This document shows, piece after piece, positions 7,603-15,865 of a stretch of DNA of 43,543 bases; the first letter of the stretch is position 1; each line of letters opens with the position of its first letter. The position numbers were made by a program, and so were the translations under genes. The notes under the pieces are model-generated. The model ran no database searches. It had not been told where the DNA came from and saw only the letters and a program-made list of their open reading frames with translations. Location: NCBI GenBank assembly GCA_026710795.1, contig JAPOQK010000027.1:1-43543 (forward strand), read 5' to 3'. The stretch is from Candidatus Poribacteria bacterium (GTDB lineage Bacteria > Poribacteria > WGA-4E > WGA-3G).

Positions 7603-8064
7603 TTATGTGTAGGATCTTATTTCTCGGTTCGCCTGTTCACGATCAATTTTATCACGTTTATCATATAAACGTTTACCTTCAGCAACGGCTAACTCCAACT
7701 TTACTTTACTACCTGTAAAGTATGCCCGAGTCGGAACTAACGTCATTCCTTTTGATTGAACAGACCTTTCCAATTTTTTTATTTCGCTACGATGTAGCAA
7801 CAACTTACGGATACGTTTCGGTTCGTGATTCATCCGATTTCCCTGATCATACAAACCGATATACGCATCAATCAGAAACACCTCTCCATCAGTTATCTGT
7901 GCGTAACTATCTGTCAGGTTGAATTGTCCGTTTCTGATCGCCTTAACTTCAGTACCCTGAAGTACAATACCTACCTCATACCGGTCGCGCAGATGATAAT
8001 CATACCGCGCCTTACGGTTTACTGTAATCGTTGGGTTCTGAGAGGTTTTTTTCTTATTTTTCAC
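7603..8064 (-). CDS. smpB: SsrA-binding protein SmpB
   Basis: This 153-residue protein is the tmRNA partner that brings SsrA into the stalled ribosome. The family signature is clear: NPTITVNRKARYDYHLRDRY, a GIVLQGTEVKAIRNGQFNL beta segment, a DAYIGLYDQGNRMNHEPKR loop and the basic C-terminal tail GKRLYDKRDKIDREQANRE. That tail enters the mRNA channel in characterised SmpB proteins. Length is normal. The start codon is a GTG at 8064 without a convincing ribosome-binding site. The gene ends 17 bp before ssrA, so both may come from one transcript. Confidence 0.97.
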   Translation of the reverse strand: MKNKKKTSQNPTITVNRKARYDYHLRDRYEVGIVLQGTEVKAIRNGQFNLTDSYAQITDGEVFLIDAYIGLYDQGNRMNHEPKRIRKLLLHRSEIKKLERSVQSKGMTLVPTRAYFTGSKVKLELAVAEGKRLYDKRDKIDREQANREIRSYT

Positions 8065-8347
8065 AACAGACTAATTTTACCATATACATTAGAGGTTTGC
8101 AAGGAAATTGTCTTATAAGGGTCCGTTGGTGGGTGAGATCAATTGACTGGTTTAAAATGTCAAACTTTAGAGTTTTTAGAGTCAATCACAATTTTGACAA
8201 TTTTTGTATAATCCCATAAATCCTTTTCAGATATGGCTTTACGGCTTTATTATGACTAAATTAGTCAGGAATGACTCTAAAACTTTTAGAGTTGTCTGAA
8301 TCTCGGATTTTCGCTGATTACGCGGATGGAAGAGGTTTTTTGGTTTT

Positions 8348-8672
8348 GTCTGAATCACTGAAGGCGGAGAGGACGCTGAGGACACTGAAGGAAGAGGGGA
8401 TTGTCTGAACCAGGATTTGCAGGATAAGAGAAGAGGATATTTGTCGGAAGCACAGAAGGCACAGAGGACGCTGAAGACGCTGAAGATGAGGGGATTGTCT
8501 GAACCAGGATTTACAGGATTTACAGGATTAGGAGTTTGCGTGTATATATTCCGTTTCAAAAGATGTACAGGGTGGGGCATAGAGATCCCGCTTTACATTT
8601 GTCTGAAGCACTGAAGGCACAGAGGACGCTGAAGACGCTGAAGGAAGAGGGGAATGTCTGAACCAGGATTTG
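8348..8672. repeat. Three spaced copies of a repeat ending in TGTCTGAACCAGGATTT
   Basis: Units starting near 8348, 8440 and 8602 share CACTGAAGGC..AGAGGACGCTGA, a GAAGAGGGGA tail and then TGTCTGAACCAGGATTT. Related words recur at about 11490-11530 and 25800-25965, so this is a dispersed family, not a local accident. Confidence 0.75.
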
Positions 8673-8817
8673 CAGGATTACAAGATTTACAGGATTAGGA
8701 GTTTGAAACTATTTATCACATATCAACAGATACAGGGTTTCCTCTTGAAAAGGAACTTCAAAATACCAAACTTATCATCTTGGAAATCCTATAATCTTGT
8801 AAATCCTGGTTCAGACA
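8655..8817. mobile_element. MITE-like element A, copy 1 (163 bp)
   Basis: The ends are perfect 17-bp terminal inverted repeats (TGTCTGAACCAGGATTT at 8655-8671 and its complement at 8801-8817), with weaker pairing further inward. It has no coding capacity. The interior (about 8735-8780, including CTCTTGAAAAGGAACTTC and AAAATACCAA) is nearly identical to copies 2 and 3 downstream of the terminase gene, which supports a discrete mobile or recombining unit. Confidence 0.6.
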
Positions 8818-8921
8818 ATTCTGAAAACTACCTAAAACCTATTGGATATGTATTGTTCCACTCTCTTGATTCATTTCACTTCCTTTAGCACTATCCGTTA
8901 AACTATTACATCATTAACATC

Positions 8922-8953
8922 GTAGGTCGGAGCGAGCAAAGCGACCTCCGACA
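8922..8953. repeat. REP-like palindrome (family B)
   Basis: GTAGGTCGGAGCGAGC, a short loop, then GCGACCTCCGACA: the two halves pair imperfectly. Seven further full or degenerate copies are in the window, all between genes. Confidence 0.65.
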
Positions 8954-9030
8954 CGTATGATTTCATTGTATTTACCATGTTGGAGGTCGCAATGAATATA
9001 TACTCTCACGGACGGTTTCATTGTATTTAC

Positions 9031-9070
9031 CATGTCGGAGGTCGCAAGCTCGCTCCGACCTACGGACATT
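9031..9070. repeat. REP-like palindrome (family B), just upstream of the terminase gene
   Basis: CATGTCGGAGGTCGC, AAGCTC, GCTCCGACCTACGGACAT: a strong hairpin that ends 25 bp before the terminase start. A TTTCATTGTATTTACCATG lead-in occurs before this copy and before the half copy at about 8980. Confidence 0.7.
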
Positions 9071-9095
9071 CTGACAGAACAACAGGAGCATAACC

Positions 9096-10973
9096 ATGGA
9101 TAAAGAAACAGCCCAAAACCAGCAGGAAAATAAGGATAAACCCCATGTTGAAACAATGCTTGAAGAAATGGGCAGCATAGTATCATATTTGTTGAAAAAA
9201 CAAAAAGAAATATGTGAAAGTGTTGATAATAAAACTTATGATGCTGAGGAATCTATACAGCTGACCCCATGCATAAACAACACAACGAAAATCATTAACC
9301 AATGTAATACGTTCATGAGGCGTTACAACATTGAAACACAAGGATACGACTCCAGTGTCCACATTGCAGCATTGAAATTGAAGAAGCAACAACAAGCAGA
9401 ACAAACCGACCAACCCGATGACCAAAAACCGCAGGAACTCAATCACCTGAATTCAGTCATCAAGGAATATCAAAAGGCACTCCCTCCACCTAAAGATGAG
9501 GAAAATGTAGAAGGTGTGGAAACTGATGATAATGCCGACAAAAAGGAAAAGAAGGTGCAAACTAAACCAGCACCCAGTATTATCACTCCATCCAAAACCA
9601 GACCACCCATTATTACATACAACCCAAACGGATTTCAACCTTATGGACAGATGCGTGACCTATTCAAATCACACGAACCGATCAAAATCGCAAGTGGCAC
9701 TTACGATGCTGGCAAAACCTATAGCTGCGTCGCATACATGGACATGTTAGCACGACAATATCCCGGTGCGAGACTAACATTCATACACCGATACCTCAAC
9801 AGAGTCTACCGCAACGTTATCCCGACTTATGAAAAGTATCTCGGTTTTAAACCCTCAACCTACAAATCACAAAATCCCACACCCATCATAAAATACGGTG
9901 GGGAGTTACCCGAATTCTTTGAATACTGGAACGGATCCCGTATCTACATCAACGGATTAGACAAAATAGAAAACATGCTATCCGACTTCTATGATGGTGC
10001 TTTTGTTAATCAAGCAGAATTAGTAGAATTTGATTCGTGGGATCATTTGAGAGCAAGGGTATCAGAACGCGCAGGCACAGCACCCATAGCATTCCTACTC
10101 GGAGATTGCAATCCAAGCACACCGAATCACTGGATTCGACGGCAAACTCAAGTAGGAAAACTAAAGTTCTTTGAGATGACTTTCCGAGATAATCCTGAAA
10201 TCTACAATCAACAGACGGGTGAAATAACCGAAGAAGGTAAGCGACGAGTAGATAGATTACAAGACTTGGAAGGACTACGGTATAAGCGAGGCTACGAAGG
10301 TCTGTGGGTATCAGGGGAAGGTTTAGTATTTGAGGAATTCCAACCCGATATTCATATCGTTGACAACTTTGACATTCCTAAAGAATGGCCCCGTTATCTC
10401 AGTATTGATTGGGGATACCGCAACCCGTCAAGTTGTATCTGGTGGACTCTCACTAAAGACGAACGAATCTATGCATACAAAGAGATATACAAAACCAAAC
10501 TCACACAACCCGAATTTATCAAGATGATAGAGGATAATCAAGATGAGGATAGACATGTCGCTTATGCTGCAGTAGACAGCGCGGATCAAGATGCGGTGGA
10601 GCAACTAAAAAATGCAGGTTACCGCGTTCAAGAACCAAAAAAGTCTCGTGCAAAACAGATAGATGTAGTCAAAGAAAGACTAAAAGTTGATGAAACAGGT
10701 AAACCCTCAATCTTCTTCTTTCGTAACAGACTTGTACATCCACCTGATCAAGAGTTGAAAGAGGCATATCGTCCCACTGAAGTGACCGATGAGTTTCTGA
10801 CGTGTGAATACTTAGAAAACACGGACGGTACGGACAAAGATGACGAAGCAATAACGCGTGACCATCACGGTATTGACAGCACAGCATATTTCATCTTAAG
10901 TCTCCAACGTCCACGGACTGTCGGTAGTGGTAAATTCATCGGTGGTGCTGTCACCATGGGCAAAAGCTTTTAA
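9096..10973 (+). CDS. Phage-type terminase large subunit (TerL), isolated
   Basis: This 625-residue protein has a low-complexity, Gln/Lys/Glu-rich N-terminal extension of about 190 residues, then an ATPase domain and an RNase H-like nuclease domain. The Walker A motif is TYDAGKT (Gly206-Lys207-Thr208). A Walker B-like AFVNQAELVEF segment follows. The nuclease acidic residues are likely Asp438 (SIDWGYRNPS), Asp494 (AAVDSAD) and Asp594 (HGIDSTAY). TerL pumps phage DNA into proheads and cuts it. No portal, small terminase, capsid or integrase gene is nearby, and repeats flank both sides, so this is an orphan: a prophage remnant, a domesticated ATPase-nuclease, or cargo of a small element. The ATG at 9096 has AGGAG about eight bases upstream. 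Confidence 0.85.
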   Translation: MDKETAQNQQENKDKPHVETMLEEMGSIVSYLLKKQKEICESVDNKTYDAEESIQLTPCINNTTKIINQCNTFMRRYNIETQGYDSSVHIAALKLKKQQQAEQTDQPDDQKPQELNHLNSVIKEYQKALPPPKDEENVEGVETDDNADKKEKKVQTKPAPSIITPSKTRPPIITYNPNGFQPYGQMRDLFKSHEPIKIASGTYDAGKTYSCVAYMDMLARQYPGARLTFIHRYLNRVYRNVIPTYEKYLGFKPSTYKSQNPTPIIKYGGELPEFFEYWNGSRIYINGLDKIENMLSDFYDGAFVNQAELVEFDSWDHLRARVSERAGTAPIAFLLGDCNPSTPNHWIRRQTQVGKLKFFEMTFRDNPEIYNQQTGEITEEGKRRVDRLQDLEGLRYKRGYEGLWVSGEGLVFEEFQPDIHIVDNFDIPKEWPRYLSIDWGYRNPSSCIWWTLTKDERIYAYKEIYKTKLTQPEFIKMIEDNQDEDRHVAYAAVDSADQDAVEQLKNAGYRVQEPKKSRAKQIDVVKERLKVDETGKPSIFFFRNRLVHPPDQELKEAYRPTEVTDEFLTCEYLENTDGTDKDDEAITRDHHGIDSTAYFILSLQRPRTVGSGKFIGGAVTMGKSF

Positions 10974-11066
10974 TGTGGTAGGTTGGTGGATTTTGTCTGT
11001 TTTTTGTCTGAACCAGGATTATTGTCTGAACCAGGATTTACAGGATTATAGGATTAGCAGGATTAT

Positions 11067-11190
11067 TGTCTGAACCAGGATTTACAGGATTATAGGATTA
11101 GCAGGATTATGGGTTTGAGACTATATATCACATAGCAAAGGATATAGGATTACCTCTTGAAAAGGAACTTCAAAATACCAACTTATTATC
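11067..11190. mobile_element. MITE-like element A, copy 2, right end missing
   Basis: It begins with TGTCTGAACCAGGATTT and shares the interior of copies 1 and 3 through AAAATACCAACTTAT. It then continues into unrelated sequence, so the right inverted repeat is lost. Confidence 0.55.
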
Positions 11191-11267
11191 ACTGAGGGTG
11201 GTGCATAAATAACGTTCTACCGAAGAATTGGTATAATGTGGTAGGTTGATGGATTTTGTCTGCTTTT

Positions 11268-11419
11268 TGTCTGAACCAGGATTTACAGGATTATAGGATT
11301 AGCAGGATTATGGGTTTGAGACTATATATCACATAGCAAAGGATATAGGATTATCTCTTGAAAAGGAACTTCAAAATACCAACTTATCATCTTGGAAATC
11401 TTGGAAATCTTGGTTCAGA
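11268..11419. mobile_element. MITE-like element A, copy 3 (about 152 bp)
   Basis: The left end is TGTCTGAACCAGGATTT (11268-11284). The right end is AAATCTTGGTTCAGA (11405-11419), the same inverted repeat with one change. The interior is nearly identical to copy 2 over about 90 bp. Confidence 0.6.
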
Positions 11420-11571
11420 AAAATCAACATATTACAGGTAACACATAACTGAGCGTGGTAGGTTGGTGGATTTTGTCTGCTTTTTGTCTGAATCGCAGAA
11501 GGCGCAGAGGACGCAGAGAACACTGAAGGAAGACGGTTTGTTATTTCAAGGCATTCATACCGTTGATTTAC

Positions 11572-11669
11572 TGGTCGCGACCGGGAGGTCGCTCCTACAG
11601 AAGAAAGATTTCCAATCAATAACAATGGTTGAATCCAGTAATGGGACAATAAATATTAGAATTGGTATA
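11572..11669. repeat. Partial copy of repeat element C (right part)
   Basis: From GGTCGCGACCGGGAGGTCGC to TTAGAATTGGTATA this segment matches 15738-15833 almost base for base (a few substitutions, for example CCAGTAATGGGACAA against CCGGTAATGGGATAA). The left third of the element is absent here. Confidence 0.7.
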
Positions 11670-11690
11670 ACTCACTCAAAATATTCTATC

Positions 11691-11719
11691 TTGCATATTT
11701 TTTATGGATTGTATATTAT
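11691..11719 (+). promoter_or_regulatory. Possible sigma-70-type promoter for the oxidoreductase gene
   Basis: TTGCAT at 11691-11696 and TATTAT at 11714-11719 are separated by 17 bases. The -10 is one base from consensus and the -35 is weak. It lies 55 bp before the start codon at 11774. The surrounding sequence is AT-rich, so chance is a real alternative. Confidence 0.3.
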
Positions 11720-11773
11720 AAAATAGGAAAAGCCAGAAAACCGGTCTCAATAAAAACAAAGGAGAATACTAAC

Positions 11774-12793
11774 ATGGCAGGAAAACTGAAAGTTGCAGCT
11801 GTCGGTTGCGGAGGGATCGGATTATTACATCAACGTGGATACCAACAACACCAAGGGGCAGAATTGGTTGCAGTGTGCGATATTGATGCCCCAAAAGCAG
11901 AAGCACGTGCCAAACACCTCGGTATAGAAAAATGGTATCCATCAATTAAAGAAATGCTGGATAACGAAGAATGCGATCTCGTGGATGTCGTAACCGCAGA
12001 CCATTTACACTTTGAACCTGTGATGGAATGTCTTGAAGCTGGTAAACATGTAATCACAGAAAAGCCGCTATCGTTATATATAGAAGAGGCGGAACAGATG
12101 GTGGCAAAGGCGGAAGAGAAAGGTGTACATCTTGCCATAGATTACAATCGTCGGTTTGCACCGGGTTACGTACAAGCACGTAAATGGTTTGATTCTGGAG
12201 ATATTGGTCAGACATATTATCTGGATATGAAATTGTCCCAAGGTGGACCCGCATCAACATGGAAAGGTGAATATTATCTACTCTATGAACTGCAAACGCA
12301 TGCCCTTGATATATTGCGTTGGTTCGGTGGAGAGATAGTTGCTGTCTGTGCACAAATGGCGAAACCGAGAAAAAATGAAGCACGTGAAGGTGAAGATGCA
12401 TGTTATACAAGCATGGCAATCTCCGTACGATATGAAACAGAAGTTGTCGCTACACTGTTAGCAAGTTGGGATAGTGATTTTATACACCCTATTGAAAGGT
12501 TAGAAATTTGTGGTGCTGATGGAGAAATCGTGGTGGATAATGTGCTAAGTAAGGCTACATTGATGAAACGAGATAATCAGGTCGTTCAAGAATATCGTCC
12601 CTCTATTTTTAGGATGGAACAACTTGCATTTGATGGTACTTTTGCCCTACGTATGGCTGCACTGGTTGATGACTTGCTAAATGAACGACTACCTGAACCT
12701 ACAGGAAAAGACGGATTACAAGCGATGAGAATTACAGAAGCGATCGTTGAATCGTGGAAGGAAAAACGAGAAATTGCAGTAAAAATCGATTAG
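11774..12793 (+). CDS. Gfo/Idh/MocA-family NAD(P)-dependent oxidoreductase
   Basis: This 339-residue sugar or polyol dehydrogenase-type enzyme has an N-terminal Rossmann fold opening with VAAVGCGGIGLLHQRGY, an acidic strand end (VAVCDID) that suggests NAD preference, and the family motif EKPLSL near residues 96-101 with its conserved lysine. The C-terminal alpha/beta domain (from about residue 125) carries the substrate site, with QTHALDILRWFGG holding the likely catalytic His. Substrates cannot be predicted. With the GH127 glycosidase nearby, a role in sugar breakdown is plausible. The ATG at 11774 has AAAGGAG nine bases upstream. Confidence 0.92.
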   Translation: MAGKLKVAAVGCGGIGLLHQRGYQQHQGAELVAVCDIDAPKAEARAKHLGIEKWYPSIKEMLDNEECDLVDVVTADHLHFEPVMECLEAGKHVITEKPLSLYIEEAEQMVAKAEEKGVHLAIDYNRRFAPGYVQARKWFDSGDIGQTYYLDMKLSQGGPASTWKGEYYLLYELQTHALDILRWFGGEIVAVCAQMAKPRKNEAREGEDACYTSMAISVRYETEVVATLLASWDSDFIHPIERLEICGADGEIVVDNVLSKATLMKRDNQVVQEYRPSIFRMEQLAFDGTFALRMAALVDDLLNERLPEPTGKDGLQAMRITEAIVESWKEKREIAVKID

Positions 12794-12831
12794 ATTTTAA
12801 CATTTTCTACAACTTCCACAAGGAGAAAAAC

Positions 12832-13518
12832 ATGATAAACTTATTGTTGAACTTAAAGAAAACCCATAAGAAAGTCTCAAATTGTTATAGATATCCAATC
12901 TTACAAATAAGTGTTATCTCAATATTATTCATGTTTCTGGTAATAAGCTGCGGTCCACTACCTCCGGGTGAATACAACGTTCCAGAAACTACGAACACGA
13001 CTGCAGAAAAAACGACCAATACCCAAGCAACACCAACAACTGTGAATTTACCTGCAACAGCAACTGTCGATATGAAAAAACTACCTTACTTCAGAAATGC
13101 ATACAAACAACCTCCTCGCGTTCGAGATAGAAGGGCACTTGCAAATTTTCATCTAAGAATGCGTGAAATAGGACAGAACAGTGCTATTGTTACAAACTGC
13201 ACATTTGATATTCTAAAAGCATTTGTAGCAAATGGATTGCCGCCAATAGTCACGATACAACTGGAAAATAGTAGTACATTTATTTCCCCAATGGTACACT
13301 ATGACAATAATTCAAAAATGGTTCACCTTCAAAATCCTAACAGTGAAAGTAAACGTAGATTGTCTTATGAGGAGTTTGAGGCGGCATGGGATAAGAACAC
13401 AACCAAGAAATGCATGATTCTCACACCGAGAAAGCTCAATAAAGCAGACGTTCAGAGTGTATTAGGTAAATATTTACCTGCAAATGCATCTCAACAGATA
13501 AATGTGAATACCCGGTAA
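12832..13518 (+). CDS. Lipoprotein with a possible C39-like (papain-fold) domain
   Basis: The start is the ATG at 12832, with AAGGAG six bases upstream. A frame extended to 12754 would overlap the previous gene. The 228-residue product has a basic N-terminus, a hydrophobic stretch and a lipobox (VISC), then a Thr/Asn-rich linker. The C-terminal half (NCTFDILKAFVANGLPPIVTIQLE, then a PMVHYDNNSKMVHLQNP block, then LSYEEFEAAW) follows the order seen in C39-like peptidase folds. There the His-containing HYD-block and a following Asn/Asp-Pro are typical. A catalytic Cys at the usual N-terminal position is not obvious, so it may be a non-catalytic relative. The family call is tentative. Confidence 0.6.
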   Translation: MINLLLNLKKTHKKVSNCYRYPILQISVISILFMFLVISCGPLPPGEYNVPETTNTTAEKTTNTQATPTTVNLPATATVDMKKLPYFRNAYKQPPRVRDRRALANFHLRMREIGQNSAIVTNCTFDILKAFVANGLPPIVTIQLENSSTFISPMVHYDNNSKMVHLQNPNSESKRRLSYEEFEAAWDKNTTKKCMILTPRKLNKADVQSVLGKYLPANASQQINVNTR

Positions 13519-13529
13519 GGAATATTACA

Positions 13530-13562
13530 TGTGTAGGTCGGGGTGAGAAAAGTGACCTCCGA
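13530..13562. repeat. Degenerate REP-like palindrome (family B)
   Basis: GTGTAGGTCGGGGTGAG, AAAA, GTGACCTCCGATATGG: a mutated copy of the family B hairpin between the lipoprotein and GH127 genes. Confidence 0.55.
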
Positions 13563-13642
13563 TATGGAAACCCAATGAAATGATACGTGTATGTTGTCTA
13601 ATTATTTTCAAAATTCACCAAACATAGAATGAGGACAATACC

Positions 13643-15526
13643 TTGAGAGCACTTTCGTTTTCAGATGTTACAATTACCGATAGTTTTTGGTCACCGCGTC
13701 AAGCAACGAATTCAAAGAATACCATTCCACATGAAATAGAACAGTGTAGGGTAACTGGTAGGATAAGTAACTTTGCCAAAGCTGCTGGAACAATGGATGG
13801 GAATTTCGAAGGAATCTTTTTCAACGATTCTGATGTCCATAAATTGGTTGAAGCAGCTTCATACACATTGCACACACATCCAAATCCTGATTGGGAATCA
13901 GACTTGGACAAAGTAATTGACACTATAGCAAGCAGTCAACAAGCCGATGGGTACCTGAATTCCTATTTTACCTTAGTTGAACCGCAAAAGAAGTGGCAAA
14001 ATCTGGGTATGATGCACGAACTATATTGTGCAGGACACTTATTTGAAGCAGGTGTTGCACACTATCAAGCCACAGGAAAAGCGAAACTTTTGGATGTTGC
14101 TTGTAAGTTTGCGGATCTTATAGATAACACTTTTGGTCCCGGTAAACGTGATGGACTGCCGGGTCATCAAGGAATAGAACTTGCCTTAGTGAAGTTGGCA
14201 AATGTAACTGGTGAAAAACGTTATATGTCTCTTGCGGAATATTTTGTCACGACACGCGGACAATCTCCGCATGTATTTGAGAAGGAATTAGAAAATCCTG
14301 ATTTACCCGGTGGTCTCGGTGCCTATCAACATCACTACACGCGTGATGAAAAATACGAGGGGACATATTCGCAGGCACATAAACCAATACAGGAACAGAC
14401 CGAATGTGTTGGGCATGCGGTTCGTGCGATGTATCTCTATGCTGGTGCAGCAGATATTGCAGCTGAGACGGGGGATACTGACATTATGAACGCGTTGGAC
14501 GCACTCTGGCAGAATGTCGAAAAGCGTCTGTATGTTACAGGTGGCGTGGGTCCATCTGGACATAACGAAGGTTTCACACAGGATTATGAATTACCTAATT
14601 TCTCCGCGTATGCAGAAACGTGTGCATCAATCGGGTTGATATTCTGGGCACATCGGATGTTCCTGCTGAAGGGTGAGTCGCGTTTCATAGATGTTATGGA
14701 AACAGCACTATACAACGGTGCACTCTCCGGTGTTTCGCTTGATGGTACAGGATTCTTCTATCAAAATCCATTGGCGAGTCGTGGTGGTCGTCATCGTCAC
14801 CCTTGGTTCGGTTGTGCATGTTGTCCACCGAATATAGCACGTCTACTCGGTTCTTTGGGTCAGTATATCTATGCACAATCTGGTAGTGACCTATGGGTAA
14901 ATCTATATGTTGGCGGAACAGCAACCGCAACTGTTGGAGAGAATGTCCCTATCAAATTAACGCAGGAAACAGATTACCCGTGGTCTGGTGATGTCAATAT
15001 AACAGTCAATCCAGAGAAGCCAACGAAATTCGCATTGAATTTACGGATACCGGGTTGGTGTAGTAATTTTGATGTGAAAATAAATGGAGTATCCTATAGT
15101 GCAAATGGAACGACTAACGGTTATCTTTCCATAGATAGAGAATGGAAACCTAATGATACCGTGAACCTGAATTTAGATATGCCGGTAGAACGTATTTACG
15201 CGCATCCTAATGTGAGAGATAATCTCGGTAGATCGGCACTACAACGCGGTCCTCTCGTCTACTGTTTTGAGGATGTTGACAATGCTGATGGCGCGTTTGA
15301 AACATTGTCACTTGTTGATGGTGCCTCTGTTGATGTTGCCTATGATAGTGAACTTCTTGGTGGCATCACAACGATCCGAAGTGCTGCCAAAGTTTATGAT
15401 ACTGCAGATTGGGAGAATAATCTCTACCTGACAAAGCCAAAGTCAAACCAGAAGCAGGTCACTGCCATACCCTATTATGCGTGGAGTAACCGTGGCGAGG
15501 GTCAAATGGCGGTTTGGGTGTTTTAA
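13643..15526 (+). CDS. GH127 family glycosidase, probable beta-L-arabinofuranosidase
   Basis: A 627-residue protein of the DUF1680/GH127 family. It has an N-terminal strand region, an (alpha/alpha)6 barrel (about 20-430) and C-terminal beta-sandwiches. In the characterised Bifidobacterium enzyme a zinc ion is held by one Glu and three Cys. The matching residues here are Glu325 and Cys327 (AETCAS) and Cys393/Cys394 (GCACCPPN). The likely acid/base is Glu309 (GHNEGF), at the same spacing from the zinc Glu as in that enzyme. No signal peptide is visible, so it probably acts in the cytoplasm on imported arabinosides. The start is a TTG at 13643 with GAGG eight bases upstream. An ATG alternative near the N-terminus is absent. 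Confidence 0.92.
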   Translation: MRALSFSDVTITDSFWSPRQATNSKNTIPHEIEQCRVTGRISNFAKAAGTMDGNFEGIFFNDSDVHKLVEAASYTLHTHPNPDWESDLDKVIDTIASSQQADGYLNSYFTLVEPQKKWQNLGMMHELYCAGHLFEAGVAHYQATGKAKLLDVACKFADLIDNTFGPGKRDGLPGHQGIELALVKLANVTGEKRYMSLAEYFVTTRGQSPHVFEKELENPDLPGGLGAYQHHYTRDEKYEGTYSQAHKPIQEQTECVGHAVRAMYLYAGAADIAAETGDTDIMNALDALWQNVEKRLYVTGGVGPSGHNEGFTQDYELPNFSAYAETCASIGLIFWAHRMFLLKGESRFIDVMETALYNGALSGVSLDGTGFFYQNPLASRGGRHRHPWFGCACCPPNIARLLGSLGQYIYAQSGSDLWVNLYVGGTATATVGENVPIKLTQETDYPWSGDVNITVNPEKPTKFALNLRIPGWCSNFDVKINGVSYSANGTTNGYLSIDREWKPNDTVNLNLDMPVERIYAHPNVRDNLGRSALQRGPLVYCFEDVDNADGAFETLSLVDGASVDVAYDSELLGGITTIRSAAKVYDTADWENNLYLTKPKSNQKQVTAIPYYAWSNRGEGQMAVWVF

Positions 15527-15611
15527 TCTTTTTCTATGTTCATGTTATTTTATTGAAATGAAAACAATACCACATTTTGTTCATTATTGATCGCAAATTA
15601 CCATGTATGCT

Positions 15612-15661
15612 GCACAAACTGTCAGTTTGTGTACCTACAAGCACAATCTAACAGATTGTGC
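15612..15661. repeat. Two family D palindromes
   Basis: GCACAAACT, GTC, AGTTTGTG (15612-15631) and GCACAATCT, AAC, AGATTGTGC (15641-15661) are small perfect or near-perfect hairpins in tandem. The same type occurs at 19281-19332, 23609-23632 and, shortened, near 26140-26163. Confidence 0.65.
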
Positions 15662-15676
15662 TACAAAGTGGCAACT

Positions 15677-15833
15677 TATACCATTTCTAATAAATAAAGT
15701 ATCATTTGCTGAGGACTACTTGTAGGAGCGACCTCATGGTCGCGACCGGGAGGTCGCTCCTACAGAAGAAAGATTTCCAATCAATAACAATGGTTGAATC
15801 CGGTAATGGGATAATAAATATTAGAATTGGTAT
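15677..15833. mobile_element. MITE-like element C, full copy (157 bp)
   Basis: The ends are imperfect inverted repeats (TATACCATTTCTAATAAATA on the left, TAAATATTAGAATTGGTAT on the right). Inside is a long palindrome in which GTAGGAGCGACC pairs with GGTCGCTCCTAC around a CGCGACCGGGAGG core (15720-15768). It has no coding capacity. Related copies are the right half at 11572-11669 and the left half at 27372-27428. Confidence 0.65.
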
Positions 15834-15865
15834 TAGGTTAATATATATATATAAAGGGTCATAAA

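Larger units (their letters stand above)
8065..9095. other. Gene-free, repeat-rich region between smpB and the terminase gene
   Basis: No convincing gene is visible. The DNA from about 8330 onward is a patchwork of repeated words: CTGAAGGCACAGAGGACGC, TGTCTGAACCAGGATTT and ACAGGATTAGGAG. An inverted-repeat-ended element (8655-8817) and two palindromic GTAGGTCGGAGCGAGC units follow. The short ORFs here have no family resemblance. Confidence 0.8.
10974..11773. other. Gene-free, repeat-rich region downstream of the terminase gene
   Basis: No supported gene. It contains a GTAGGTTGGTGGATTTTGTCTG lead-in repeated near 10979, 11240 and 11459, two copies of MITE-like element A, a CAGAAGGCGCAGAGGACGC repeat near 11495 and a copy of the right half of element C (11572-11669). 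A possible promoter precedes the oxidoreductase gene. Confidence 0.8.
15527..15865. other. Gene-free region with palindromes and element C
   Basis: It contains no gene. The first 85 bp are featureless. Two family D hairpins and one full copy of element C fill most of the rest. The last 20 bp before the next gene are an (AT)n run. Confidence 0.8.

Noticed and set aside
7480..7718. Short plus-strand ORFs over the tmRNA
   Set aside because: They lie opposite the tmRNA and the end of smpB, and the RNA structure explains the conservation.
8348..8700. Regularly repeated words that might be a CRISPR array
   Set aside because: Repeats are long, unequal and partly nested, and spacers are neither of even length nor unique. 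No cas gene is near.
8239..8888. Small ORFs of 65-113 codons in the repeat region
   Set aside because: They are translations of repetitive DNA (CAGGATTTACAGG-type words) and have no ribosome-binding site or known domain.
9096..10973. A complete prophage around the terminase gene
   Set aside because: No integrase, portal, capsid or tail gene occurs. Neighbouring genes are smpB/ssrA and metabolic genes. ssrA is a common phage attachment site, but no attL/attR-like direct repeat of its 3' end was seen here.
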